Shown: positions 45,639 through 55,789 of the stretch, piece after piece
Numbering within the stretch: the first letter of the stretch is position 1
Layout: every line of letters starts with the position of its first letter
From: an uncultured Bacteroidota bacterium
GTDB lineage: Bacteria > Bacteroidota > Bacteroidia > AKYH767-A > OLB10
Direction: 5' to 3'
Length of the DNA: 64,000 nt
Assembly: GCA_900696575.1 (NCBI GenBank)
Contig: CAADHD010000021.1
Coordinates: 1 to 64,000, forward strand
Position numbers and translations under genes: made by a program
The notes under the pieces: generated by a model
What the model was told of the DNA's origin: nothing
Database searches by the model: none
The model's input: the letters and a program-made list of their open reading frames with translations, nothing else

Positions 45639-47795
45639 TTATTTTATTACCGTCATTTCATCAATCAAATGACGGGCATTGCCTATTTTTTCAATCACCC
45701 AAAGCACGTAGCGGATGTCTGTATTAATAGTTCGCTTATAAGCCGGATCAAATGCAATATCTCCACTCATGGCTTCCCAGTTTCCGTCAAATGCCAGGCC
45801 AATGAGGTGCCCTTCGCCATTCATCACCCCGCTGCCTGAATTTCCTCCGGTAATGTCATTGTCTGAAATAAAACAAACACGCAGGTTGCCGGCTTCACCA
45901 TACTGACCAAAATCTTTATGGTTGTAAAGTTTCACATAGTTGTCCTGCACTACAAACTCAGGATTGCTGTTATCCATTTTTTCCATGACACCGTCAATGG
46001 TGGTAAACCAGTTGTACTGTACGGCATCGGCCGGGGCATAAGCTTTTACTTTTCCGTAAGTGAGGCGCATGGTGCTGTTGGCATCGGGGAAGAACTTACG
46101 ATCAGGATACATTTCGCGGCTGCCTTTGATGTAAGCACGGTTAAGGGCATTCAGTTTGGTTTCAATAGCCGTTACCTTGCCGCGTATGTTGGCATTGTAA
46201 TGATCAATTATTGTCTTCATGCCTTTATAGGCCGGATCGTTCGAAAGTTTTTTGTAATCGGGCTTTGCTAAAAATGCCTTCACTTTATCAGCCGAAGTGA
46301 ACATGGATTTTTTGAAAACATCATCGGCATATTTTTCAAAATTGCCTTTGTATTTCTTTTCAATTTCGCGGAACAGGTCTGATTGCTGATCTTTCGGAAT
46401 ATCGTTGTAATACATTTTCAACATAGCGGACAGCAACTGGCGGTCAATGGGTTGGTGGTAATCTTTAAAATGTTCCTCTACACCTTCGGATAAGGATGCG
46501 GTCATTTTTGATATCTCCTCTTTCGGAGTTTCCTTTTTGGAGAGCGCGGTGGCCAAAGCATCAAAGCTGTAAGCATAAGGAAGGATTTCAGCACCCTGTA
46601 AAATGGCTTCGCGCAGGTAAATACGGGTGTTGGCGTACTGGCGCATATCCTCATAAGCTTTGCGCAGGTCAGAGGCTACGGTTCCGTATTTTGCTTTACG
46701 CGATGCATCAGCATTAGCCCACTCGGTAAATCTGCGTTCCTGATCTTTTTTCTGATCGGCTACACGCATTCTTTTCAATTGCTTTATCTGGCCAATGAAA
46801 TACTTCCAGTAGTTGGAGGTGCGGTTGTGCTTTGATTGATACTGTATGCGCACCTTATCGCTCTTCTTCATCTCATTACGCATGATTTCTAATTTCAACT
46901 CGCGCACTTTCACTACGGAAGGACTGGTCATGTCAATGGCCATTTCAACACCACCGCTTGTAAGGTAACGCTCCGTTCTTCCCGGATATCCGATAATCAT
47001 TGAAAAATCGCCTTCCTTGATTCCTTTTAACGAAACAGGGAGATGGTGTTTCGGGGTGTAAGGGATATTGTCTTCAGAATAGTCAGCCGGTTTACCATCC
47101 TTGCCGCAATAAACACGGAATATGGAGAAATCACCGGTATGGCGGGGCCACATCCAGTTGTCGGTATCGCCACCGTAGTTTCCGATGGAAGAAGGGGGAG
47201 CACCAACCATGCGTACATCTTTAAAGGTTTCATACACGAACATGTAAAACTCATCGCCATGAAACATGCTGCGCACTTCGGCAGTGTAATGAGTTCCTTC
47301 GGTTGCTTCTTTCGACAATTTATTGCCAATGCGGGTAATGGCGGCCTGACGTGCAGTTTCCGTAAGCGTGTCGCTTAGTTCCGCTTTTATTTTTTCGGTT
47401 ACGTCTTCCATTCTTACCAGAAACCTGACAAACAGACCCGGATTTGGTAATTCGTCTTTATGCGTTTTAGCCCAGAATCCATTGGTAAGGTAATCGTGCT
47501 CAGTAGTGCTGTGGCTTTGAATAGCATCTAAACCGCAGTGATGGTTGGTAAGCAGTAATCCGTTTTTAGAAATCATTTCACCGGTACAGAATCCGCCAAA
47601 CGATACTATGGCATCTTTAACAGATGAATTATTAACGCTGTAAATCTGATCGGCAGAAAGTTTCATGCCCATGCTTTGCATTTCGCCTTCATTGATTTTT
47701 TTCAGCATATTGAGCAGCCACATGCCTTCATCGGCACGTAAATGAACAGGCAAAAGGAAAGCAGTGAATAAAATGTAAGAAAACAGTTTTTTCAT
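45639..47795 (-). CDS. S46 family dipeptidyl-peptidase, DPP7-like
   Basis: The second S46 protein of the window, 718 residues. It has a signal peptide (ending LLPVHLRA), the catalytic histidine in TNHHCGLDA near residue 83, the WMWPRHTGDF stretch and the nucleophile in GGNSGSG near 652. Eighteen residues after the nucleophile is glycine (AFDGNWEAM), where DPP11-type enzymes have arginine. In the family this predicts a DPP7-like preference for hydrophobic residues at P1. With the DPP11-like copy at 30.2 kb it would give complementary dipeptide release from peptides in the periplasm. It is a single gene with a terminator after it. Confidence 0.92.
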   Translation of the reverse strand: MKKLFSYILFTAFLLPVHLRADEGMWLLNMLKKINEGEMQSMGMKLSADQIYSVNNSSVKDAIVSFGGFCTGEMISKNGLLLTNHHCGLDAIQSHSTTEHDYLTNGFWAKTHKDELPNPGLFVRFLVRMEDVTEKIKAELSDTLTETARQAAITRIGNKLSKEATEGTHYTAEVRSMFHGDEFYMFVYETFKDVRMVGAPPSSIGNYGGDTDNWMWPRHTGDFSIFRVYCGKDGKPADYSEDNIPYTPKHHLPVSLKGIKEGDFSMIIGYPGRTERYLTSGGVEMAIDMTSPSVVKVRELKLEIMRNEMKKSDKVRIQYQSKHNRTSNYWKYFIGQIKQLKRMRVADQKKDQERRFTEWANADASRKAKYGTVASDLRKAYEDMRQYANTRIYLREAILQGAEILPYAYSFDALATALSKKETPKEEISKMTASLSEGVEEHFKDYHQPIDRQLLSAMLKMYYNDIPKDQQSDLFREIEKKYKGNFEKYADDVFKKSMFTSADKVKAFLAKPDYKKLSNDPAYKGMKTIIDHYNANIRGKVTAIETKLNALNRAYIKGSREMYPDRKFFPDANSTMRLTYGKVKAYAPADAVQYNWFTTIDGVMEKMDNSNPEFVVQDNYVKLYNHKDFGQYGEAGNLRVCFISDNDITGGNSGSGVMNGEGHLIGLAFDGNWEAMSGDIAFDPAYKRTINTDIRYVLWVIEKIGNARHLIDEMTVIK

Positions 47796-47886
47796 AAGAT
47801 TATTTTTTATCGGTTTAACAAGGGTTGCGAATATCAGAAAACCCGACTAATAACATGGCTCTGCCGCATCATTATGCAGTTGCCAT

Positions 47887-48393
47887 TCAGTCTTTTTTCT
47901 TGAAAACAGGCACGGTGCTGCAAGGCTCACCATACATGATGGATATCACAACCGGCTGAAGTTTCATAATCAGATCGGAGTAAACCGAAAGGGGAATATC
48001 GCTGCAGCCTTTAATTACAATGCGTTTATCGCGGTATTCTTCTGCAGGTAATTCTTCTACAGCCTTGCGGAATAAGACTTCGATAAGCCTGTCAGCCGTT
48101 CCGGCAAATACCGTTCGGGCATAAGGCTGTAGGGAAGAGGCGGTGAGCATATAAGCCCATGAAGGAATTATAGCATCGGCTGAACAAAAAACAGCAACAT
48201 TTTTTCCGGTGTACTTTTCCCAATCGTGATGTTTCAGTTTTTCGCGAAAGTCTTTTTCTTTCAGGATTAATTCTTCAAATAAGAAAGGCCTGAGATCGAA
48301 CTGAACTATATCCCCAGTGTTAATCAACTGTGCCGGATCAATAGTGAGGATGCCACTTTCGGCCACTTTGTTACGGATGATATCTTCTGCCAT
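47887..48393 (-). CDS. DUF2480 family protein
   Basis: A 168-residue cytoplasmic protein of the Bacteroidota-specific family DUF2480: FDLRPFLFEELILKEKDFRE in the N-terminal third, NVAVFCSADAIIPSWAYML in the middle, RIVIKGCSDIPLSVY near residue 130. The function is unknown. It is divergent from the cyclase gene; the two have facing perfect -7 boxes 18 bases apart (48399-48406 and 48425-48432). Confidence 0.88.
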   Translation of the reverse strand: MAEDIIRNKVAESGILTIDPAQLINTGDIVQFDLRPFLFEELILKEKDFREKLKHHDWEKYTGKNVAVFCSADAIIPSWAYMLTASSLQPYARTVFAGTADRLIEVLFRKAVEELPAEEYRDKRIVIKGCSDIPLSVYSDLIMKLQPVVISIMYGEPCSTVPVFKKKD

Positions 48394-48398
48394 AAAGG

Positions 48399-48406
48399 CA
48401 AAGGTA
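48399..48406 (-). promoter_or_regulatory. -7 box for the DUF2480 gene
   Basis: The minus strand reads TACCTTTG, a perfect TAnnTTTG, with five bases between it and the DUF2480 ATG, so the transcript would be leaderless or nearly so. No -33 element is clear. Confidence 0.5.
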
Positions 48407-48424
48407 GTATCAACAAAAATCTAT

Positions 48425-48432
48425 TACGTTTG
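48425..48432 (+). promoter_or_regulatory. -7 box for the cyclase gene
   Basis: TACGTTTG, a perfect TAnnTTTG, with five bases between it and the cyclase ATG. It faces the DUF2480 box across 18 bases, so the -33 regions of the two promoters overlap the opposite gene's start. Confidence 0.55.
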
Positions 48433-48437
48433 AAGCC

Positions 48438-49202
48438 ATGAAAGCCGTCATTACTTATGATAACCGGAAGTATCAGATTGATTTCTCAAAACCATTGGAT
48501 ATTTCATTGCCTTTACGGGGCAATGATAAAAATGTACAAGCCTGGTATGTGGATTCTCCGAAGTTTGAACCGGTGCAGTACGGAATAAAAATTTTTGAAG
48601 CAAAGCATGGCGCTCCGGTCAACTTCCGTAATGTGTTTTTCAATCCGCACGGGCATGGTACGCATACGGAATGTGTAGGGCACATCACCAAAGAAAACAT
48701 TTCGCTGAACGACTGCCAGAAAGAGTTTTTTATGCCGGCTGTTCTGATTTCCTTAAAGCCGGAAAAGCAAATGAATGGCGATTTGGTATTAACGGCAGGG
48801 CAGGTTGAAAAAGTGCTAAAGCATAAAAGGGCAACTGCCATCCTTATCCGTACTTTACCCAATCATTCTTCAAAAGTTTCAAAGCATTATTCAGGCACCA
48901 ATCCGGCTTATCTTCATCACGAAGCCGCGGCCTTGATTCGTGACTATGGCTTCCGGCATTTGCTTGTTGACCTTCCCTCGGTTGACCGCGAAGAAGACGG
49001 AGGAAAACTTTTTGCTCATCATGCCTTCTGGAATCATCCGCAGAAAACGAGGAAAGACTGCACCATTACCGAATTGATTTATGTGCCCGATACAATAAAA
49101 AACGGATTTTATTTTCTGAATTTAATTCCGGCCTCGTTTGAAAACGATGCCGCACCGGTTAGGGCAGTGCTGTATAGGAGCAGAATTATTAAATCAGAAT
49201 AA
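48438..49202 (+). CDS. Cyclase family protein (kynurenine formamidase-like)
   Basis: A 254-residue metal hydrolase of the cyclase/KynB superfamily. The metal-binding motif reads FNPHGHGTHTECVGHI, matching HxGTHxE-type sites, and a late LLVDLPSVDREEDGG stretch is conserved. Relatives hydrolyse N-formylkynurenine, isatin or other amides and lactones. With a tryptophan dioxygenase gene 30 kb away, formylkynurenine is a reasonable guess, but it is not in an operon with it. PepT follows 49 bases later on the same strand. Confidence 0.85.
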   Translation: MKAVITYDNRKYQIDFSKPLDISLPLRGNDKNVQAWYVDSPKFEPVQYGIKIFEAKHGAPVNFRNVFFNPHGHGTHTECVGHITKENISLNDCQKEFFMPAVLISLKPEKQMNGDLVLTAGQVEKVLKHKRATAILIRTLPNHSSKVSKHYSGTNPAYLHHEAAALIRDYGFRHLLVDLPSVDREEDGGKLFAHHAFWNHPQKTRKDCTITELIYVPDTIKNGFYFLNLIPASFENDAAPVRAVLYRSRIIKSE

Positions 49203-49251
49203 GAGAGTAAGAACGAATCAGAACTATTTAGATCATAATAAATTTCCACCC

Positions 49252-50496
49252 ATGCTTTCCATTTCCCACACCGTTACCGAACGTTTTCTGCGTTATGTGA
49301 AAATTGATACGCAATCCGATCCGGAGTCATCAACCTGTCCTTCTACAGAAAAACAAAAAAACTTATCAAGGGCGTTAGTTGAAGAATTACAAGAAATGGG
49401 AATTGAGGATGCCCATCTGGATGAGTACGGATACGTGTATGCTACCATCCCTTCGAACACTGCAAAAAAAGTTCCCGTGATTTGTTTCTGCGCCCATGTG
49501 GATACTTCGCCTGATTGCTCAGGAAAAAATGTGAACCCGATCGTTCATAAAAATTATCAGGGCGGGAATATTGTGCTGCCTGCCGATAATTCGCAGGTGC
49601 TTACACCGGAAGATCATCCGGAATTATTAAATCAAATCGGGAATGACATCATTACGGCTGATGGCACAACCTTGCTGGGTGCGGATAACAAAGCCGGGGT
49701 GGCTGAGATTATGGATGCTGCTTATTTTCTGATGACGCATCCGGAAATAAAACACGGAACGATTAAAATTCTGTTTACCCCGGATGAGGAAATAGGAAGG
49801 GGAGTGGATAAAGTGGATTTGAAAAAGCTGGGCGCTGATTATGCCTACACCATGGATGGCGAAACCTTAGGGCACATTGAAAACGAAACCTTCAGCGCTG
49901 ATATGGTAACGGTGGAGATAAACGGATTCAGCGTACATCCCGGTTATGCCAAAGGAAAAATGGAAAGTGCCATTAAAATAGCGGCAGCCATTATCGATTC
50001 CTTTCCCAAAGACCATTCATCTCCTGAGACAACAGCAGGTCGTGAAGGTTTTGTTCATCCGGTTTCCGTTTCGGGAACCATTGAAAAAACCAATATTAAA
50101 ATTATCATTCGCAGTTTTGAAACAGAGAAACTGAAAGAGCTGGAGAATATGATTGAATCAATTATAAAAAAGGTGATGAAATCATTCCCGAAGTCGTCTT
50201 ATCAATTCACGGTAACGGAACAATACCGGAATTTCAAAGAAGTGCTTGATAAACATCCGCAATTGATCAAGTATGCGGAGGAAGCCGTTAATCGTGCAGG
50301 AGTGAAGCCGCATCTCACTATCATTCGCGGAGGAACAGACGGTTCGCGGTTATCGTTTATGGGGTTGCCCTGCCCCAACATTTTTGCCGGGGAGCATGCT
50401 TTTCACGGAAAGCATGAGTGGGTAAGCATTCAGGATATGCAGAAAGCGGTAGAAACCATTATTCACCTTTGCATGATCTGGGAAGAGAGAAGTTAA
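49252..50496 (+). CDS. pepT: Peptidase T (tripeptide aminopeptidase)
   Basis: A cytoplasmic zinc enzyme that removes the N-terminal residue of tripeptides. ATG 49252 gives 414 residues; the longer frame would overlap the cyclase gene. Metal ligands are visible in CAHVDTSPD, LLGADNKAG, TPDEEIGRG and FHGKHEW, and the M20 dimer domain shows HPGYAKGKM. It would finish degradation of imported peptides after the S46 dipeptidyl-peptidases. It is convergent with the next gene, with four bases between. Confidence 0.96.
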   Translation: MLSISHTVTERFLRYVKIDTQSDPESSTCPSTEKQKNLSRALVEELQEMGIEDAHLDEYGYVYATIPSNTAKKVPVICFCAHVDTSPDCSGKNVNPIVHKNYQGGNIVLPADNSQVLTPEDHPELLNQIGNDIITADGTTLLGADNKAGVAEIMDAAYFLMTHPEIKHGTIKILFTPDEEIGRGVDKVDLKKLGADYAYTMDGETLGHIENETFSADMVTVEINGFSVHPGYAKGKMESAIKIAAAIIDSFPKDHSSPETTAGREGFVHPVSVSGTIEKTNIKIIIRSFETEKLKELENMIESIIKKVMKSFPKSSYQFTVTEQYRNFKEVLDKHPQLIKYAEEAVNRAGVKPHLTIIRGGTDGSRLSFMGLPCPNIFAGEHAFHGKHEWVSIQDMQKAVETIIHLCMIWEERS

Positions 50497-50500
50497 TGAT

Positions 50501-51601
50501 TCAGCAATCTGATTTTCTTCCGGCCGCTTTTTTGGCTGCTGATAATTTCTGACTGTAGAGATTTGCTTTTACAGAATAGAACTCAAATAGTGAATCATTT
50601 TCCCCTGCACGGAAAGGGATGCCCGCTTTTAAACGCATCTGGTATTCTTTAAAAAGATCTTTCATGCACTCTGCTGTTTTTTTTCTTCGGTAACGGTCAG
50701 CAGTTTCGATCAGAACGGTTTTCCAGTTTCCAGTTTTCAAAATACTAATGTCGTCTTCCGACTCGCGAAGTAATTTCCACGCTTCGTTCAGCAGCCCGTT
50801 GTTATCAATCTCCGGATGAAAACGCTCGGCAGCCATAAACTGGCGGATGGTTTTCCGGTCTTCAAACGTGTAAACAAAAAATTCAAGCGAATTATAGTTA
50901 AACTCAAGATCAGGCTTGCCTGTATCGTCTGATGATTCAAAAGCATGTTCCTCTTTTTCATTATTAAGCCATTTGCTTTCTTCCTTTCCCTTTATATTTT
51001 CACTTTTCAGTAACGATTCCGCACCCAAGGCTCTGTCATAAAACCTGTACCACTCAGGAATGCGCTCTGGTTGGTTGCTTTCAAAAGCACTTCTGAATGA
51101 GTCAAAATCCTGCCACCGGTAATCATGATTGTTTGCAGATTCATCGGTTTTTAAATAATCTAGGTAAATGTTCAACTCATGCTCGGTAACCGGTTTGAGA
51201 AAGGGAACCGAAAAAATGCAGAATTCCAGAGGGGTGAAGTCGGCTGTAGTGCCGATGCCGTCAAGCGTTATTTTGCCCGCCCTCCATAAACACTGAAGGT
51301 CAAAAAGTTTTTTCTGCTGAATTTCGGCAAAGTATTTCTCGGCAATATGCCTGAACTTCAGTTCGGCTTCTGATTGTTCATCTGCTTTAATTTCTCCGTG
51401 AATGGTGTAATACGATTTTCGTTTTGCATACTCATCAATGAAAGCATGAACCGATTCATCATTGTAATGATTAAAAAAATCACGGTAACACGGGCGGGTA
51501 TGCAATTCTTCCATGTACTGACGCTTTAAATCATCGGCTTTTAAAATGCGTTCAATTTCTTTTCTGGTTTCAACAGACAGGTTCTCCCAAATGGTAATCA
51601 T
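50501..51601 (-). CDS. Unknown protein (366 aa)
   Basis: I do not recognise this 366-residue protein. It is soluble-looking and rich in charged residues and aromatics, with a run YRDFFNHYNDESVHAFIDE near residue 40, DYRWQDFDSFRSAFES near 185 and a basic C-terminus (AAKKAAGRKSDC). There is no signal peptide and no membrane helix. It lies alone, convergent on pepT and divergent from the membrane protein at 51.8 kb. Codon use looks like its neighbours. Confidence 0.65.
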   Translation of the reverse strand: MITIWENLSVETRKEIERILKADDLKRQYMEELHTRPCYRDFFNHYNDESVHAFIDEYAKRKSYYTIHGEIKADEQSEAELKFRHIAEKYFAEIQQKKLFDLQCLWRAGKITLDGIGTTADFTPLEFCIFSVPFLKPVTEHELNIYLDYLKTDESANNHDYRWQDFDSFRSAFESNQPERIPEWYRFYDRALGAESLLKSENIKGKEESKWLNNEKEEHAFESSDDTGKPDLEFNYNSLEFFVYTFEDRKTIRQFMAAERFHPEIDNNGLLNEAWKLLRESEDDISILKTGNWKTVLIETADRYRRKKTAECMKDLFKEYQMRLKAGIPFRAGENDSLFEFYSVKANLYSQKLSAAKKAAGRKSDC

Positions 51602-51729
51602 CTTCTACAAAATCAAAAAACTGAAGCGTTTAACGTCATGCGATCGGATGCGTTTCAAAATGGAGGATAACTGTAAGAAACAGAAAAACTTTTCAGTTCC
51701 TGACATTAGACCCGACTTATGAACAGCGG

Positions 51730-51760
51730 TTGAATTACAGTGAGAATTGCCATTACTTTG
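51730..51760 (+). promoter_or_regulatory. Promoter for the membrane protein gene (TTG-N20-TTACTTTG)
   Basis: TTG at 51730-51732, a 20-base spacer, then TTACTTTG at 51753-51760 (one mismatch to TAnnTTTG), 14 bases before ATG 51775. The TTG, which opens a longer frame, is better explained as the -33 element. Confidence 0.5.
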
Positions 51761-51774
51761 CCATTCCTGCTCCC

Positions 51775-52404
51775 ATGAATCTGCGCGAACAACTTAAAAA
51801 TATCACACTCATCCTGGTCATTGTTTATGCCGCTACTACTGCCTTGCTCTCCATCGTAATTCTTCTCGGCATTGAATACAATATTGAATTGGATCATTTC
51901 ACTCAGGATCCTGCCACCATTACCAATTCTCCTTTTTACATCGGATTTTTCAGCAACGTAGGCATTATGTTATGGTGCGCAAGTGCTGTAATTTGCATTT
52001 TTGGCTGGCGGATTATTCCTAAAGCAGAACAAACAAAAAATGTCCGCTCTTTTTTATTGGCATCATCACTGCTATCTTTTCTTCTGTTATTTGATGATTT
52101 GTTCATGATGCACGAAGAAGTTTATCCTGTTTATTTCAGCATACCGGAAAATGCTGTTTATCTCTTTTACCTGAACCTTGCCCTTATTTATGCTGTCGTG
52201 TTCAGAGATATTATTTTAAAGTCGGAGTATCTGCTTCTGGTTCTTGCGGCCTTGCTCATAGGGGTAAGCACCGTAATAGACACCATGCCCATGCCCATTC
52301 CCGAAGATTCGTTTCTTGAGGACACGTTCAAACTTTTCGGAATAGTGAGCTGGTTTTTATTTTTTACACGATACTGTTTTACGGAATTGAAAAAAGTTAT
52401 CTGA
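51775..52404 (+). CDS. Multi-span membrane protein of unknown function
   Basis: ATG 51775 gives 209 residues with about six hydrophobic segments ([93 protein letters not shown]). The conserved-looking [12 protein letters not shown] between helices could be functional. It is probably an inner-membrane protein. No family is recognised. It lies seven bases before dut on the same strand. Confidence 0.75.
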   Translation: MNLREQLKNITLILVIVYAATTALLSIVILLGIEYNIELDHFTQDPATITNSPFYIGFFSNVGIMLWCASAVICIFGWRIIPKAEQTKNVRSFLLASSLLSFLLLFDDLFMMHEEVYPVYFSIPENAVYLFYLNLALIYAVVFRDIILKSEYLLLVLAALLIGVSTVIDTMPMPIPEDSFLEDTFKLFGIVSWFLFFTRYCFTELKKVI

Positions 52405-52411
52405 TAAAGCA

Positions 52412-52846
52412 ATGATAAAAGTGAAAGTGATAAACCGCAGCGGCAACCCGTTGCCCGGTTATGAAACTGCACATGCGGCAGGAATGGATTTGCGGGCCGA
52501 TTTAAAGGAGCCTGTTGTTTTAAATCCGGGTGAGCGGAAGTTAATCCCTACCGGATTGTTGATTGAAATACCTGAAGGGTATGAAGGGCAGGTTCGCCCT
52601 CGCAGCGGATTGGCTTTTAAGCATGGGATTACAGTTCTCAATTCGCCCGGCACCATTGATGCCGATTACCGCGGTGAAGTAAAAGTTATTTTAATCAATC
52701 ATTCCGATCAACCGTTTACCATTCAAAACGGAGAGCGCATTGCACAATTGGTGCTGGCCCGTCATGAACAAATAGAATGGGTTCTTACTGAAGAACTAGC
52801 TGAAACTCAACGCGGCTCAGGAGGATTCGGAAGTACGGGAAAATAA
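52412..52846 (+). CDS. dut: dUTP diphosphatase
   Basis: Hydrolyses dUTP to dUMP, keeping uracil out of DNA and supplying dTMP synthesis. The 144-residue trimeric dUTPase shows all five motifs: [47 protein letters not shown] and the C-terminal [10 protein letters not shown]. It follows the membrane protein gene by seven bases and converges on infB with no bases between stop codons. Confidence 0.97.
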   Translation: MIKVKVINRSGNPLPGYETAHAAGMDLRADLKEPVVLNPGERKLIPTGLLIEIPEGYEGQVRPRSGLAFKHGITVLNSPGTIDADYRGEVKVILINHSDQPFTIQNGERIAQLVLARHEQIEWVLTEELAETQRGSGGFGSTGK

Positions 52847-55729
52847 TTATACGAGCGTTCGTTTTACAGCAACCTGCTCGTAACCTTCAATAATGTCGCC
52901 TGTTTTAATGTCATTAAAGTTGGCAATGTTGAGTCCGCATTCAAAACCTGCAGCCACTTCTTTCACGTCATCTTTAAACCGTTTGAGTGATGCCAGTTCA
53001 CCGGTGAAGGCTACAATACCATCGCGTATTACGCGTATCTTGGTGTTACGGGTAATCTTGCCATCCTGAACCATACAGCCTGCAATGGTGCCGACTTTAG
53101 GAATCTTGAACACTTCGCGTACTTCCACATTGCAGACAATTTTCTCTTCATACTCCGGTGCAAGCATTCCTTCCATAGCCGATTTGATTTCGTTGATGGC
53201 ATCGTAAATAATGCTGTACAGCCGTATGTCAATCTGCTCCTGTTCGGCCAGTTTGCGTGCATTGAGCGATGGGCGTACCTGAAACCCAACAATGATGGCA
53301 TTGGAAGCCGAGGCGAGCATGACATCGGATTCGGTAATGGCTCCTACGGATTTGTGAATTACATTCACCTGAATTTCGGAAGTGGAAAGTTTAAGCAGCG
53401 AATCAGCAAGTGCTTCGATGGAGCCATCCACATCGCCTTTAACAATTACATTCAATTCTTTGAAGTTGCCAATGGCCAATCTTCTTCCTATTTCATCCAG
53501 AGTAATATGTTTGTGAGTACGGATTCCCTGTTCGCGCTGCAGTTGCAGTCGCTTGTTGGCAATCTCACGGGCTTCGCGTTCATCATCCATCACATGAAAC
53601 TGATCACCGGCCTGTGGCGCTCCGCTCAGGCCAAGAATCATGGCAGGCATAGCCGGGCCGGCAGCGTCTAATTTCTGGCCACGCTCATTAAACATTGCCT
53701 TTACCCTTCCGCTGTAACAACCGGCAAGCACTACATCGCCAGCGCGCAGCGTTCCGTTTAATACTAACACGGTGGCTATGTATCCTCTTCCTTTATCAAG
53801 CGAAGATTCAATGATGGTTCCTTTGGCATTTTTATCGGGATTGGCTTTCAGATCAAGCAAATCGGCTTCAATTAAAACTTTATCAAGAAGCGCATCTATT
53901 CCCATTCCTGATTTAGCAGAAATTTCCTGAGTCTGGAATTTGCCTCCCCATTCCTCAACCAGTATATTCATTTTGGAAAGCTGCTCCCTGATTTTATCAG
54001 CGCTGGCTCCCGGTTTATCCATTTTATTAAATGCAAAAACAATAGGAACATTGGCAGCCTGAGCATGATTGATAGCTTCTTTGGTTTGAGGCATAACGCT
54101 GTCATCAGCAGCAATAACAATGATGGCTACATCGGTAACTTTTGCTCCACGGGCGCGCATGGCAGTAAAGGCTTCGTGGCCCGGAGTATCGAGAAAGGTT
54201 ATTTTCTTACCGTTTTCAAGCGTTACGGAATAGGCGCCTATGTGCTGGGTTATTCCACCGGCTTCTCCGGCAATAACGTTAGACTTTCGAATGTAGTCAA
54301 GCAGTGATGTTTTTCCATGATCCACATGTCCCATGACCGTGATAATGGGGGAACGCGGCTTGAGTTGTTCAGGAGAATCCGTTTTTTCTTCAATAGCTTC
54401 CTGCACATCGGCAGAAACAAATTCAACTTTGCATCCGAATTCTTCGGCCACCACTGAAAGTGTTTCAGCATCTAACCGCTGATTGATGGACACAAACATG
54501 CCGAGTGACATGCAGGCTGAAATAATTTGCGTTACCGGCACTTCAATCATCTTGGCCAGTTCATTCACCGTTACAAATTCGGTAACCTTAATTATCTTTT
54601 GTTCGGTTGCTGCTTCGGCTGAAGCCATGGCTGCTTCTTCTTTGGCTGCTTCGCGTTTCGCTTTTTTAATTTTGGCTCCTGCTTTCGATTTTCCACCGCT
54701 TAACCTGGCAAGCGTAGCTTTGATTTGTTCCTGAATATCGCGGTCTGTAATTTCAGCAGCAGGTTCCGGTTTGCGTGGCTGTGGCCTTCGCTGGTCGGGG
54801 CGGTCTCTGCGAAAATCAGATGGCTTGCTGATTTTATTGCCTTCTTCTTTGATGTTGACTTTTTTATCAGTACGCTTTCTCTTTTTTCTACCGGCTTCAT
54901 CAGGGGCAGAAGTGGCAACCGGTTTTTTCTTAGGTGGATTAACCGGCAGTTGAATTTTACCTACAATGGTAGGGCCTGAAAGAATTTCTTTCGGACTAAC
55001 GCGGAAGGCTTCTTCCTTTTTGGGTTCAGGCGGAACTTCCGTAACGGGAGTTTCCGGGGCAGGAGTTTCTGCAACCGGAAGCGCAGGTGGAGAAACAGGG
55101 ATTTCTGCAACCGGAATTTCTTCTTCTTCTTCTTTCTTTTTCTTTCCCTTGGCGGGTTTCTTCTCTTGTTCTTCTTCTGCAACCGGTTCTGCTTTTTTAG
55201 TCTTTCCTTTTTTGGCTTTCGCTTCTTCCGGGGATGCTTTAACTTCTTCTTCTTTCTTTTTGGATTTTGATTTCGGTTTTTCTTCAAGAGTAATTTTGCC
55301 GACAACCTTCGGTTCTTCAATCTTTGCTTTGGCTTTTATTACTTCGGGTTCTGCCGCTCTCTCGTCTTTCTTTGTTTTCTTTTTCTTTAGTTCTTTCTCG
55401 GCAAATTCAAGTTTCATGTGCGAAAGAGACTCACGTACATCTTCTTCTTTAACCACTTCGGCAGGAGGGGGTGTTTCTGCAACCGATTTTGCTTCGATGA
55501 CTGTATTTTCCTTGCGCAGTTTTTCGCGGGCAATATCATCAGCCACCTTTTTTATTTCCTTATCCCCGGCAAATTCCTGTTCGAGTAACGCATAAGCCTC
55601 TCCCGGAATTTTTGAATTGGGATTTTTGTCAACGGTAAATCCTTTCTTGGTAAGAAATTCAATGACATGATCAATGCCGATGCTGAATTCTTTCAGGACT
55701 TTGGAAATACGTACTTCTTTATCTGCCAT
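52847..55729 (-). CDS. infB: Translation initiation factor IF-2
   Basis: The GTPase that places initiator tRNA on the ribosome. The 960-residue protein has a long Lys/Glu/Pro-rich N-terminal region to about residue 400, with repeated SKKKEEE and [11 protein letters not shown] stretches. The G domain reads [29 protein letters not shown] and FNKMDKPG. Domains II-IV end in the fMet-tRNA-binding region near [15 protein letters not shown]. The low-complexity N-terminus is normal in this phylum. It is the last gene of the rimP-nusA-infB operon, 60 bases after nusA. Confidence 0.98.
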   Translation of the reverse strand: MADKEVRISKVLKEFSIGIDHVIEFLTKKGFTVDKNPNSKIPGEAYALLEQEFAGDKEIKKVADDIAREKLRKENTVIEAKSVAETPPPAEVVKEEDVRESLSHMKLEFAEKELKKKKTKKDERAAEPEVIKAKAKIEEPKVVGKITLEEKPKSKSKKKEEEVKASPEEAKAKKGKTKKAEPVAEEEQEKKPAKGKKKKEEEEEIPVAEIPVSPPALPVAETPAPETPVTEVPPEPKKEEAFRVSPKEILSGPTIVGKIQLPVNPPKKKPVATSAPDEAGRKKRKRTDKKVNIKEEGNKISKPSDFRRDRPDQRRPQPRKPEPAAEITDRDIQEQIKATLARLSGGKSKAGAKIKKAKREAAKEEAAMASAEAATEQKIIKVTEFVTVNELAKMIEVPVTQIISACMSLGMFVSINQRLDAETLSVVAEEFGCKVEFVSADVQEAIEEKTDSPEQLKPRSPIITVMGHVDHGKTSLLDYIRKSNVIAGEAGGITQHIGAYSVTLENGKKITFLDTPGHEAFTAMRARGAKVTDVAIIVIAADDSVMPQTKEAINHAQAANVPIVFAFNKMDKPGASADKIREQLSKMNILVEEWGGKFQTQEISAKSGMGIDALLDKVLIEADLLDLKANPDKNAKGTIIESSLDKGRGYIATVLVLNGTLRAGDVVLAGCYSGRVKAMFNERGQKLDAAGPAMPAMILGLSGAPQAGDQFHVMDDEREAREIANKRLQLQREQGIRTHKHITLDEIGRRLAIGNFKELNVIVKGDVDGSIEALADSLLKLSTSEIQVNVIHKSVGAITESDVMLASASNAIIVGFQVRPSLNARKLAEQEQIDIRLYSIIYDAINEIKSAMEGMLAPEYEEKIVCNVEVREVFKIPKVGTIAGCMVQDGKITRNTKIRVIRDGIVAFTGELASLKRFKDDVKEVAAGFECGLNIANFNDIKTGDIIEGYEQVAVKRTLV

Positions 55730-55789
55730 TTTATGGTTTTAATGCCGGGCTTAATTGATGCCCTGTTTTTTTCAATTAATCTACGGGGG

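Noticed and set aside
54966-55595. Long serine-rich open frame antisense to infB
   Set aside because: It is the mirror of the Lys/Glu-rich low-complexity N-terminus of IF-2 and has no family pattern.
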